NCBI GenBank assembly: GCA_039985655.1
Contig: JBDWSF010000019.1
Span: forward strand, 1 to 64,000
Source: Postechiella sp039985655
GTDB taxonomy: Bacteria > Bacteroidota > Bacteroidia > Flavobacteriales > Flavobacteriaceae
Length of the DNA stretch: 64,000 bases
Reading direction: 5' to 3'
Shown here: one piece after another, positions 32,527 through 39,990 of the stretch
Numbering within the stretch: the stretch's first letter is position 1
Layout: the number at the start of each line of letters is the position of its first letter
Program-made: the position numbers and the translations under genes
Notes under the pieces: generated by a model
What the model saw: only the letters and a program-made list of their open reading frames with translations
Told to the model about the DNA's origin: nothing
The model's database searches: none

Positions 32527-33428
32527 AATTCGAACGTTTTGCCATCCTCACACAATTCAACATTATTAAAAACGTCTTTGGCTTCATCTTTAAAAGGTTT
32601 TATACTACCATAACGTGTAGAGTAATGACCTAACAACAAAGTACCCACATTTGCTTTTTTCGCGATTGTAGCCGCTTCTTTTGCTGTAGAATGTTTTGTT
32701 CTTGATGCCAAATGCGCATGTTGTTCTAAGAAAGTAGACTCATGATATAAAACATCTACATCTTTAATAATTGGAATAATATCTTCTTTATAAACCGTAT
32801 CGCTACAAAATGCATAACTCTGAGGTTTCTTTCCTTCTTGGGTTACCAATTTATGATCTATTAAAACCCCTTCTTCATTTGTAACATCAAATCCCTGCTT
32901 AAGTTTTCTGTAGTAAGCCACATTTATATTAGCTTCTTCAACGGCATCAATATTTATTTTGCGCTCGTGTTCTTTTTCTTTAAACAAATAACCATTGGTA
33001 TAAATTCTATGCTCTAAAGGAATGGTGTGCACTTCAACTGTATCATCTTCATAAATTAATTCGGATTCTTTTGAAGTTAATTCATGAAAATAAAGGTTAT
33101 AATTCGTCCACGAATCGGCTAATTTCATTTGTAGTATTACTATTTCTTTAATTCCTTTTGGACCATAAACATGCAAATCTGCTTCTCTAGTTAATAATCT
33201 AAATGTAGAAATTAATCCCACTAAACCAAAAAAATGATCGCCATGTAAATGTGAAATAAAAATACGCTTAATACGATTAAATTTAATTTTATGTTTGCGT
33301 AAATGTACTTGAGTACCTTCCCCACAATCTATTAGAAACATATTGTTATTAATTTCTAAAACTTGTGCTGTAGTATTTGTAATTGCTCTTGGTGTTGCGC
33401 TATAACAGCCTAAAATTGATAATCGCAT
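32523..33428 (-). CDS. rnz: Ribonuclease Z
   Basis: This 301-residue metallo-beta-lactamase-fold endoribonuclease makes the 3' cleavage in tRNA precursors that lack an encoded CCA, which suits the CCA-less tRNA at 4067. The zinc site is visible as SHLHGDHFFGL, CSDTVY and GHYSTRY near the C-terminus; the exosite region KGIKEIVILQMKLADSW is also typical. It is two bases downstream of the DUF3291 gene and probably the last gene of the pyrR-pyrB cluster. Confidence 0.95.
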   Translation of the reverse strand: MRLSILGCYSATPRAITNTTAQVLEINNNMFLIDCGEGTQVHLRKHKIKFNRIKRIFISHLHGDHFFGLVGLISTFRLLTREADLHVYGPKGIKEIVILQMKLADSWTNYNLYFHELTSKESELIYEDDTVEVHTIPLEHRIYTNGYLFKEKEHERKINIDAVEEANINVAYYRKLKQGFDVTNEEGVLIDHKLVTQEGKKPQSYAFCSDTVYKEDIIPIIKDVDVLYHESTFLEQHAHLASRTKHSTAKEAATIAKKANVGTLLLGHYSTRYGSIKPFKDEAKDVFNNVELCEDGKTFEF

Positions 33429-33430
33429 AA

Positions 33431-33901
33431 TTATAATATTGGCGTGTAATTTATGGTATCCTCCTTACTAAACTTCTTTTTAAAGCCAAATGCATAAGGC
33501 GTATCGCCATGTTTATCTATATAATCTAAACGATCTTTAGCATCTTGAAAAGTAGGCTCGTAACCTTCGGGAATATACCAAAAAGCCATGTGCATAATTT
33601 TCATTTTACTAAACCATTCTTTTTTTCGTTTAAAAATCTCTATATGGTCAGATTTATAAGTATAATCAAAAAGTGTTTCTATGTTTTCCCAAACAGACAT
33701 ATTTATAATTAAAGTATTATCTTGAAAAACTTCAGCGGCTAAATCTTTGTCTTCATCTTTTAATCTCCAAATAAAACCTTCGTGATTATCTGCTAATGCA
33801 TTCATCCTATCAAGATTATTAACAAAATCTTGCATAATAGGGTCGTCCATCGGCGCTAATCGTTTTGCAATATTGACTTGGGCTAAATGGTATTTACTCA
33901 T
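33431..33901 (-). CDS. DUF3291-family protein
   Basis: This 156-residue soluble protein matches DUF3291: YHLAQVNIAKRLAPMDDPIMQDFVNNLDRMNALADNHEGFIWRLK, then WENIETLFDYTYKSDHIEIFKRKKEWFSKMKIMHMAFWYIPEGY. The layout recalls an ABM-type (antibiotic monooxygenase) alpha/beta barrel; no catalytic role is known. It sits one base after the STAS-like gene and two bases before rnz, so translation of these genes is probably linked. Confidence 0.75.
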   Translation of the reverse strand: MSKYHLAQVNIAKRLAPMDDPIMQDFVNNLDRMNALADNHEGFIWRLKDEDKDLAAEVFQDNTLIINMSVWENIETLFDYTYKSDHIEIFKRKKEWFSKMKIMHMAFWYIPEGYEPTFQDAKDRLDYIDKHGDTPYAFGFKKKFSKEDTINYTPIL

Positions 33902-33902
33902 A

Positions 33903-34235
33903 TTACAACCCTAAATCACGCTCCATGTCTTCCATTTCAATAATATCATAAGCTTCTTGAATAGTAGGCACAATAATTAATTCGTCTACAGAATCGTCAA
34001 GATTTATTTTTGTTGAAACAATAACAAACGAATGACTTGTAGCTCTGTGCGTATTTGACAATTGAAGAAACTCAACAACCTCTTTATTTTTAATGTCTCC
34101 TAATGATGTTAAGTTAACAATTACATTATTGTTTTTAAACTTAGGATATAACGCTTCTATTTTCTTGACCAATTCAATTATAGTCGCCTTTTCTTGAGTA
34201 ATAATGGAAATATTTCCGTTTTGACTTAAAATCAT
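33903..34235 (-). CDS. Small STAS-like protein
   Basis: This 110-residue protein has the strand-helix-strand rhythm of STAS domains: NGNISIITQEKATIIELVKKIEAL, then NVIVNLTSLGDIKNKEVVEFLQLSNTHRATSHSFVIVST, and the ending LIIVPTIQEAYDIIEMEDMERDLGL, very like the last helix of anti-sigma antagonist-type STAS proteins. It lies three bases downstream of pyrB and one base before DUF3291. Whether it regulates RNase Z, a kinase or something else is unknown. Confidence 0.6.
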   Translation of the reverse strand: MILSQNGNISIITQEKATIIELVKKIEALYPKFKNNNVIVNLTSLGDIKNKEVVEFLQLSNTHRATSHSFVIVSTKINLDDSVDELIIVPTIQEAYDIIEMEDMERDLGL

Positions 34236-34238
34236 AAC

Positions 34239-35168
34239 TTACTGTTTTATTTTTGAAGCTAATAAATAAATAACTGCCATTCTAACAGCCACACCATTCT
34301 GTACTTGATCTAGTATTATAGACTGACCAGAATCTGCCACATCACTAGTAATCTCCACACCTCTATTTATAGGACCTGGATGCATAATAGTAATTTCTTT
34401 ATCTAAAGAATTAAGCAAGTCCATATTCACACCAAATTGCTGTGTATACTCTCTAGTCGATGGAAAATAACTAATATCCATACGTTCGTTTTGTACACGA
34501 AGCATATTAGCAACATCACACCAATTAAGCGCTTTACGCAAATTGGTTTCCACCTTTACACCTAACTTATTTATATATTTAGGGATTAATGTTTTTGGTC
34601 CGCAAACCATAACTTCGGCTCCTTGCAATTGCAAAGCAAATATATTTGATAGCGCTACTCTACTATGTAAAATATCACCAACAATAACAACTTTTTTGCC
34701 TTTAACCTCTCCAAACTTTTCGCGTATAGAATACGAATCTAAAAGCGCTTGTGTTGGATGTTCGTGGGCGCCATCGCCAGCATTAACAATACTAGCATTT
34801 ACATGTTTGGATAAAAAAACACCTGCTCCCGGGTTTGGGTGGCGCATAACAACCATATCTACTTTCATAGATAATATATTGTTTACCGTATCTATTAATG
34901 TTTCTCCTTTTTTTACTGAAGATTGTGCGGATGAAAAATTAATAACATCTGCCGAAAGTCGTTTCTCTGCCAATTCAAAAGACAACTTCGTTCTTGTAGA
35001 GTTTTCGAAAAAAAGATTGGCAATAGTTATATCTCTAAGCGAAGGCACTTTTTTAATGGGTCTATTAATCACTTCTTTAAAATGATCAGCCGTTTCAAAA
35101 ATAAGTTTAATATCTTCTTTTTTAAGATATTTAATTCCTAATAAGTGATTTACACTTAATTCGCTCAT
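34239..35168 (-). CDS. pyrB: Aspartate carbamoyltransferase, catalytic subunit
   Basis: This 309-residue cytoplasmic enzyme joins carbamoyl phosphate and aspartate, the second step of pyrimidine synthesis. The motifs are complete: carbamoyl-phosphate binding FFENSTRTKLSFE and HPTQALLDSYS, a flexible loop region MDISYFPSTREY, and MHPGPINRGVEI at the C-terminal half. A pyrI regulatory subunit is not adjacent. It follows pyrR by 38 bases; that gap contains a short tandem CAGTT-type repeat. Confidence 0.96.
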   Translation of the reverse strand: MSELSVNHLLGIKYLKKEDIKLIFETADHFKEVINRPIKKVPSLRDITIANLFFENSTRTKLSFELAEKRLSADVINFSSAQSSVKKGETLIDTVNNILSMKVDMVVMRHPNPGAGVFLSKHVNASIVNAGDGAHEHPTQALLDSYSIREKFGEVKGKKVVIVGDILHSRVALSNIFALQLQGAEVMVCGPKTLIPKYINKLGVKVETNLRKALNWCDVANMLRVQNERMDISYFPSTREYTQQFGVNMDLLNSLDKEITIMHPGPINRGVEITSDVADSGQSIILDQVQNGVAVRMAVIYLLASKIKQ

Positions 35169-35206
35169 TTTCTTTTAGTATTCAGTTGGCAGTTTTCAGT
35201 TGCCAG

Positions 35207-35746
35207 TTATTTTTCAATTAAGTAAACTGCATCTTCATTTTCATTTTCTTTCCAATGCACAATTACTTTTTCGTTGTTTATCACATCCACCTGTCGGCCT
35301 CTATAATCGGGCTGTATAGGCACATGTCTACTAAAACGTCTATCAATTAACGCTAATAATTCAATTTCATTAGGTCTACCAAACGATTGAATGGCTGTTA
35401 AAGCCGATCTAATACTTCGTCCAGTATATAAAACATCATCAATAAAAACAATATTTTTATCTTCAACAATAAAATCGATCTGTGTCGAGTTGGCTTCCAA
35501 AGGCTTATCACCTCTTCTAAAATCATCTCTATAAAAAGTAATATCTAACTGCCCTAATTGAATGTTTTTAACCTTATAATCTGTTTCTAATATAGCTGCA
35601 ATTCTGTTGGCTAAAAACACGCCACGAGGTTGTAAACCAATTAAAACGGTGTTAGAGAAGTCGTTATGTTTTTCAATAAGTTGACAAGCCAATCGGTGAA
35701 GAATGATGTTTACCTCTTTTTCGTTAAGTAAAACTTTTTGACTCAT
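35207..35746 (-). CDS. pyrR: PyrR: pyr mRNA-binding attenuator/uracil phosphoribosyltransferase
   Basis: This 179-residue PRTase-fold protein carries the PRPP-binding signature VFIDDVLYTGRSIRSALTAI and the N-terminal VLIGLQPRGVFLANRIA, matching PyrR (bifunctional uracil phosphoribosyltransferase and pyr-operon regulator in Firmicutes). In Bacteroidota the RNA-attenuation role is not established. I place the start at ATG 35746 (MSQKVLL); an upstream in-frame TTG at 35758 would lie within a palindrome and close to the predicted transcription start. It is the first gene of the pyrB-rnz cluster. Confidence 0.9.
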   Translation of the reverse strand: MSQKVLLNEKEVNIILHRLACQLIEKHNDFSNTVLIGLQPRGVFLANRIAAILETDYKVKNIQLGQLDITFYRDDFRRGDKPLEANSTQIDFIVEDKNIVFIDDVLYTGRSIRSALTAIQSFGRPNEIELLALIDRRFSRHVPIQPDYRGRQVDVINNEKVIVHWKENENEDAVYLIEK

Positions 35747-35753
35747 ATTAGTA

Positions 35754-35780
35754 TCCAAACGTATTTGGAGTACAAAGGTA
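35754..35780 (-). promoter_or_regulatory. pyrR promoter -7 box with overlapping palindrome
   Basis: On the minus strand 35780-35773 reads TACCTTTG (TAnnTTTG). The predicted transcription start (about 35766) falls in the palindrome TCCAAA-CGTA-TTTGGA (35754-35769). A protein bound here would block initiation; alternatively the RNA hairpin would lie at the 5' end of the pyr mRNA, as a PyrR or stability element might. Confidence 0.45.
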
Positions 35781-35827
35781 ATGCAAAAAATCAGAAGTTA
35801 AAACCCAAATTCTTAATCTTTATTATG

Positions 35828-35934
35828 GCGCTACCCAAAGGGACTGGCTAGTAGTTTATCTTGAGCGGAGTAGAAAGGTTGCAAGTCCTCACTCCGTGCC
35901 TCCGATGTGGGCTTTCCACTATTATCCCTAGCGC
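35828..35934 (-). repeat. Structured dispersed repeat, copy B
   Basis: This is an inverted copy of 347-474. The closing ends read GCGCTA/TAGCGC, where copy A has GCGTTA/TAACGC. Inside, the blocks AAACTACTAGCC, GAGGACTTG and GGAAAGCCCAC are shared in reverse orientation. It lies between pyrR and rpsA in a repeat-rich gap. Confidence 0.7.
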
Positions 35935-36030
35935 ATTGTTTGCAGTGGTAGTTATTGTTGTGGCTTTGGTTGCTTTACCTAAATGAAAGACTTGTTAGGT
36001 CTTTAAGCTTGTTTATACTCTACCCCTCCT

Positions 36031-36052
36031 AATTTCGATTAAAATCGAAATT
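36031..36052. repeat. Perfect 10-bp inverted repeat
   Basis: AATTTCGATT-AA-AATCGAAATT, flanked by the C-rich blocks CTACCCCTCCT and CTTCCCCT, lies in the repeat-rich gap between pyrR and rpsA. Its role is unknown. Confidence 0.6.
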
Positions 36053-36284
36053 ATCTTCCCCTAAAAACAATGGAAGGAGTTAGCTCGTTTATGGTTTTAT
36101 GAAAAATTTTAGAACGATTAGATTAGAATTAGATTTGCGAACATGTCATTAATTTTGTTTTGATTACTCGTCTTAGCAAGTGGTTCGGGAATGATAGTAG
36201 CTCTTCGACTGCGTCCAAAACAGGCTCCCTTATCTTTATATTTAATTTTAAAAACCATCTTAAAAAAACACTGTACTTAATAGA

Positions 36285-36310
36285 GGATTCCTGACTGCGC
36301 AGGAATGACA
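36285..36310. repeat. Half-copy of the GGAATGAC-type repeat
   Basis: ATTCCTGAC followed by TGCGCAGGAATGACA matches the right arm of the element at 17025-17109. The corresponding left arm is degenerate (GTCATT near 36145). Confidence 0.55.
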
Positions 36311-36404
36311 AAAAAAACAAAAGCCATTCCAGATAGCGCGATTTTTAATATATTCTAAAAATACCTTATAGCCACTGACTGTAAGTGCTAGATAATTACA
36401 CCTA

Positions 36405-36425
36405 CAAGGTTAAAACGAAACCTTG
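36405..36425. repeat. CAAGGTT/AACCTTG inverted repeat
   Basis: 7-bp perfect arms around TAAAACGA-like spacer bases, followed 20 bases on by AAAACCTGACAGGTC-like sequence. Both are small intergenic motifs of the kind that recur in flavobacterial genomes (from memory). Confidence 0.4.
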
Positions 36426-36473
36426 CATGATAAAAAAACTATCAGATTTTGAAAACCTGACAGGTCTAAAAAT

Positions 36474-36503
36474 TAAAAAAGCCTCTCATTTCTGAAAGGC
36501 TTT
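36474..36503 (-). terminator. Terminator after rpsA
   Basis: Plus-strand arms 36478-36488 and 36493-36503 (AAAGCCTCTCA / TGAAAGGCTTT) pair with one mismatch; on the minus strand the stem is followed by TTTTTT. Confidence 0.8.
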
Positions 36504-36526
36504 AATTTTATAAAAATTTGGAAAAA

Positions 36527-38359
36527 TTATGCTTTTCCGTCCATTTTATCTTTTAGCGCTTGTAAAGCATCATTAGCATCACCTAAAGTAGGTTTTGCTT
36601 CAGCAGCAGCAGTAGCAGCCTTCTTAACAGCAGCTTTTACATTTGCCATTTCTTCAGCTTTAAATATTGCAGTATGCGATGCAACTACACGTTTAAACTC
36701 TTTATTAAATTCGATGATCTTGAATTCTGCAGTTTCACCTTTTTTAACTTTAGTTCCATCTTCTTTTTCAAGATGACGTGATGGTACAAAAGCAACGATA
36801 TCTTCGTTAAAAGTAACTGTAGCACCTTTATCAACGATTTCAGTTAATGCAGCAGTATGAACTGTTTCTAAAGCGAATTCAGTTTCATATTTATCCCATG
36901 GGTTATCTGTAGTTTGTTTATGACCTAAAGATAATTTACGTCCTTCAACATCCAACTCAATAACAACAACGTCTAATTTATCACCAACTGCACAGAACTC
37001 AGATGGGTGCTTGATTTTCTTAGTCCAAGATAAATCAGAGATATAAATTAATCCATCAATACCTTCTTCTAATTCAACAAAAACACCAAAGTTTGTAAAG
37101 TTACGTACGATACCTGTATGCTTAGAAGCTAATGGATATTTAGTAGTAATATCTGTCCAAGGATCTTGAGATAATTGTTTGATACCTAGAGACATCTTAC
37201 GATCTTCTCTATCTAAAGTTAAGATTTGAGCCTCAACGATATCGCCAACAGATACGAAATCTTGAGCCGAACGTAAGTGTGTAGACCAAGACATTTCTGA
37301 AACGTGAATTAATCCTTCAACACCATCAGCAACTTCGATAAATGCACCGTAATCTGCGATTACAACGACTTTACCTTTTACTTTATCACCAACTTTCACC
37401 TCTTCTGCAAGAGCTTCCCATGGGTGTTTAGATAATTGTTTAAGACCTAATTGGATTCTTGATTTGTTTTCATCAAAATCAAGAATTACAACATTAAGTT
37501 TTTGATCTAATTCAACAATCTCATTTGGATGATTGATTCTAGACCAAGATAAATCTGTAATATGAACTAATCCGTCAACACCACCAAGATCGATGAATAC
37601 ACCGTAAGAAGTAATGTTTTTAACAACACCTTCTAATACTTGACCTTTTTCTAATTGACCAATAATTTCTTTCTTTTGTTCTTCAATATCAGCTTCAATT
37701 AAAGCTTTATGAGAAACTACTACGTTTTTAAACTCATGGTTGATTTTCACAACTTTGAATTCCATAGTTTTATTTACGTACTGATCGTAATCTCTAATTG
37801 GTTTAACATCAATTTGAGAACCTGGTAAAAATGCTTCGATACCAAATACATCTACAATCATACCTCCTTTAGTTCTGCATTTTACAAAACCATTAACGAT
37901 TTCTCCTGTATCATGGGCGCTATTAACACGATCCCAAGCTTTAATTACACGAGCTTTTCTGTGAGATAATACTAATTGACCAGTTGCATCTTCACGCACA
38001 TCAATTAAGACTTCTACTTTATCTCCGACAGATAAACCTGGATTGTAACGGAATTCGTTTAAAGAAATAACACCTTCAGATTTTGCGTTGATGTCGATAA
38101 TTGCGTCACGATCAGAGATATGAACTACAGTACCTTCAACAACCTCATCATTAAGAGTGTCTACAAAGTTTTCTGCTACTAATTTTTCAAATTCTTTAAG
38201 TTGTAAATCGTCAACTTCGTCAATACCTTCTTGGTAATTGTGCCAGTTAAAATCTGCTAAGAATTTTTCAGGATTTGCTTGAGCTTCAGATACTACTGGA
38301 GCTTCTACAGGTGTTGCTTCAGTTGCTTCAACTTCTGCTTGTTTTGCTTTTTCAGCCAT
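36527..38359 (-). CDS. rpsA: 30S ribosomal protein S1
   Basis: This 610-residue protein is built of repeated S1/OB RNA-binding domains, several ending in the diagnostic DGLVHITDLSW, EGLIHVSEMSW and DGLIYISDLSW. It binds mRNA and the small ribosomal subunit. The N-terminus (Ala- and Glu-rich, MAEKAKQAEVEATEATPVEAP) is an extension typical of Bacteroidota S1, followed by EKFLADFNWHNYQEG. The C-terminal tail is Ala- and Lys-rich and ends DALQALKDKMDGKA. In Bacteroidota strong Shine-Dalgarno pairing is rarely used, which makes S1 and leader structure more relevant. A leader of about 160 bases with pairing potential precedes it. Confidence 0.97.
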   Translation of the reverse strand: MAEKAKQAEVEATEATPVEAPVVSEAQANPEKFLADFNWHNYQEGIDEVDDLQLKEFEKLVAENFVDTLNDEVVEGTVVHISDRDAIIDINAKSEGVISLNEFRYNPGLSVGDKVEVLIDVREDATGQLVLSHRKARVIKAWDRVNSAHDTGEIVNGFVKCRTKGGMIVDVFGIEAFLPGSQIDVKPIRDYDQYVNKTMEFKVVKINHEFKNVVVSHKALIEADIEEQKKEIIGQLEKGQVLEGVVKNITSYGVFIDLGGVDGLVHITDLSWSRINHPNEIVELDQKLNVVILDFDENKSRIQLGLKQLSKHPWEALAEEVKVGDKVKGKVVVIADYGAFIEVADGVEGLIHVSEMSWSTHLRSAQDFVSVGDIVEAQILTLDREDRKMSLGIKQLSQDPWTDITTKYPLASKHTGIVRNFTNFGVFVELEEGIDGLIYISDLSWTKKIKHPSEFCAVGDKLDVVVIELDVEGRKLSLGHKQTTDNPWDKYETEFALETVHTAALTEIVDKGATVTFNEDIVAFVPSRHLEKEDGTKVKKGETAEFKIIEFNKEFKRVVASHTAIFKAEEMANVKAAVKKAATAAAEAKPTLGDANDALQALKDKMDGKA

Positions 38360-38394
38360 TTAATAATTATTTCATAATGTATAACTAAAATCCT

Positions 38395-38522
38395 TTATTG
38401 GAAACGTTAATACATTAATTTGTATTCTGTATGTTTTGGAAGATTTAAGCGTTTAGCACACAGAAGTGTTATTTTTATTTAAGTTTCAGTCCTTTTATCT
38501 TTCCAATAATCCGCTAAAAGGA
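38395..38522 (-). promoter_or_regulatory. Structured rpsA leader, possible pseudoknot
   Basis: On the minus strand TCCTTTTA (38522-38515) pairs perfectly with TAAAAGGA (38497-38490), forming a hairpin with a 17-base loop at the 5' end of the leader. The loop holds TTATTGGAAA, exactly complementary to TTTCCAATAA at 38404-38395, only 36-45 bases before the start codon. Loop-to-downstream pairing would form a pseudoknot able to influence translation. Confidence 0.4.
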
Positions 38523-38525
38523 GTG

Positions 38526-38533
38526 CAAAAATA
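38526..38533 (-). promoter_or_regulatory. -7 box of rpsA
   Basis: On the minus strand TATTTTTG (38533-38526) fits TAnnTTTG. Transcription would start near 38519, making the leader begin at the hairpin described above. No good -33 is seen at 19 bases. Confidence 0.45.
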
Positions 38534-38679
38534 CATATTTTCAACAAATTAGCCTAATTTGATTACGTTATTTTAAACTACTGATTTATAGACTACTAAT
38601 TATATTAAATATTATAGCATTTTTGGCACTTCTTTTGTTATATTTAGAGTATTAAACTTTAAAATAAAACAGACTAATT

Positions 38680-39054
38680 ATGAAAGCAAAATACCAAGCC
38701 TTATTGGATTTAGGTGAATCTTTAAATATTCAAAACGGAGACGTTCAAGAAGAAAATGGCGTTCTCAAAGTTTCAGGAACGACTAATACGCCTTATGAAA
38801 AGAACTTACTATGGGATAAAATAAAAGAAATTGGTGGTGATAATCCATCAGATATTATGGCCGATATAAAAGTAGCAGACGAATCCGTTTTTCACAGACA
38901 TACAGTAAAAAGTGGAGAAACTTTAGGGAAAATAGCAATTCAATATTACGGAAAAGCCTCTAAGTATCAAGATATTTTTAAAGCAAACTCTGATATTTTA
39001 AAAAACCCAGATATTATTCATCCAGATCAAGAATTGATTATTCCGAATCTTTAA
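38680..39054 (+). CDS. LysM-domain protein, YgaU/Kbp-like
   Basis: This 124-residue protein has no signal peptide. The C-terminal LysM domain (about 73-122) reads HTVKSGETLGKIAIQYYGKASKYQDIFKANSDILKNPDIIHPDQELIIP. The N-terminal 65 residues (DVQEENGVLKVSGTTNTPYEKNLLWDKIKEI) resemble a BON-like domain. The combination is that of E. coli YgaU/Kbp, a cytoplasmic potassium-binding protein; function here is inferred only. It is divergent from rpsA and closed by a strong terminator. Confidence 0.82.
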   Translation: MKAKYQALLDLGESLNIQNGDVQEENGVLKVSGTTNTPYEKNLLWDKIKEIGGDNPSDIMADIKVADESVFHRHTVKSGETLGKIAIQYYGKASKYQDIFKANSDILKNPDIIHPDQELIIPNL

Positions 39055-39080
39055 GAATATTATAGTAGCATAAAACATTT

Positions 39081-39118
39081 AAAACGGGTTTTCATTAATT
39101 TGAAGGTTCGTTTTTTTT
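39081..39118 (+). terminator. Intrinsic terminator after the LysM gene
   Basis: AAAACGGGTTTTCA (39081-39094) pairs with TGAAGGTTCGTTTT (39101-39114) with four G-T pairs and a 6-base loop, then eight T. Confidence 0.85.
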
Positions 39119-39210
39119 GCCATTAAAAAATAAAGATCTTATTTAATATTTTAAGAGATTACTTCGTCGCACACTCTTTATAATGACGTAAAATCAATTT
39201 AAGTATAATA

Positions 39211-39906
39211 TCACTCACAACCTTCAATGGTCATAATAGCGAGTTGTAATATTTTTTCGAATTGCTCTACTAATGTCATATTAGAGTTATCAACCTCTAT
39301 AGCATCTTCAGCTTTTACTAAAGGAGAATCTTTTCTTGTCGTATCAATATGATCGCGATCTTGAACATTTTTTAATACAGCTTCATAGGTTACATGATCA
39401 CCACGCTCTATAAGCTCATCATAACGGCGTACAGCTCTTTTTTCCGCGGAAGCAGTCATAAATAATTTAAGTTCGGCATCTATAAACACAACAGTTCCAA
39501 TATCTCTACCATCCATAACAACACCTTTATCTTTTCCTAGAAGTTGCTGTTGTTCAACTAGTTTTCTACGCACTTCTGAAACAGCTGCTATTTGACTAAC
39601 AAAACTAGAGACCTCTAAAGTCCTAACTTGTTTCTCTATATTTTCGTCATTTAAATAGACCTCAGCAAAACCTAAAACTTCATTAAACTTAAAACTTATT
39701 TTTATTTTTGGTAATTGATAAATGAGTGCTTCTTTATTAAAATCGTCTTCATTAATTAAACCATTTTGCATGGCGTAATAGGTAACTGCTCTATACATAG
39801 CACCGGTATCTACATAAATATACCCGAGATGCTTTGCTATTTGCTTAGCCACTGTACTTTTTCCTGTAGATGAAAAACCATCAATAGCTATAGTAATCTT
39901 ATTCAT
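39211..39906 (-). CDS. cmk: Cytidylate kinase
   Basis: This 231-residue cytoplasmic kinase phosphorylates CMP and dCMP. It has the P-loop IAIDGFSSTGKSTVAKQIAKHLGY, the NMP-binding segment YVDTGAMYRAVTYYA, VVMDGRDIGTVVF and the LID-adjacent RRYDEL and RDHIDTTRKDSPLVKAEDAIEVDNSNM. Length is normal for Cmk. It sits downstream of porQ on the same strand (84 bases), an order I associate with Bacteroidota. Confidence 0.95.
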   Translation of the reverse strand: MNKITIAIDGFSSTGKSTVAKQIAKHLGYIYVDTGAMYRAVTYYAMQNGLINEDDFNKEALIYQLPKIKISFKFNEVLGFAEVYLNDENIEKQVRTLEVSSFVSQIAAVSEVRRKLVEQQQLLGKDKGVVMDGRDIGTVVFIDAELKLFMTASAEKRAVRRYDELIERGDHVTYEAVLKNVQDRDHIDTTRKDSPLVKAEDAIEVDNSNMTLVEQFEKILQLAIMTIEGCE

Positions 39907-39990
39907 TTAAATCCATTTGAAATACAAGTGTAAAATTAAGAACTTAACTTTAATTACGTATAACTTTTAGAAATTTTAAGTGCTTTATTA

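Noticed and set aside
38622..38646. TTTG...TATATTTA before the LysM gene as a promoter.
   Set aside because: The spacing is 13 bases, too short for the Bacteroidota -33/-7 arrangement, and the last base of the -7 box is wrong.
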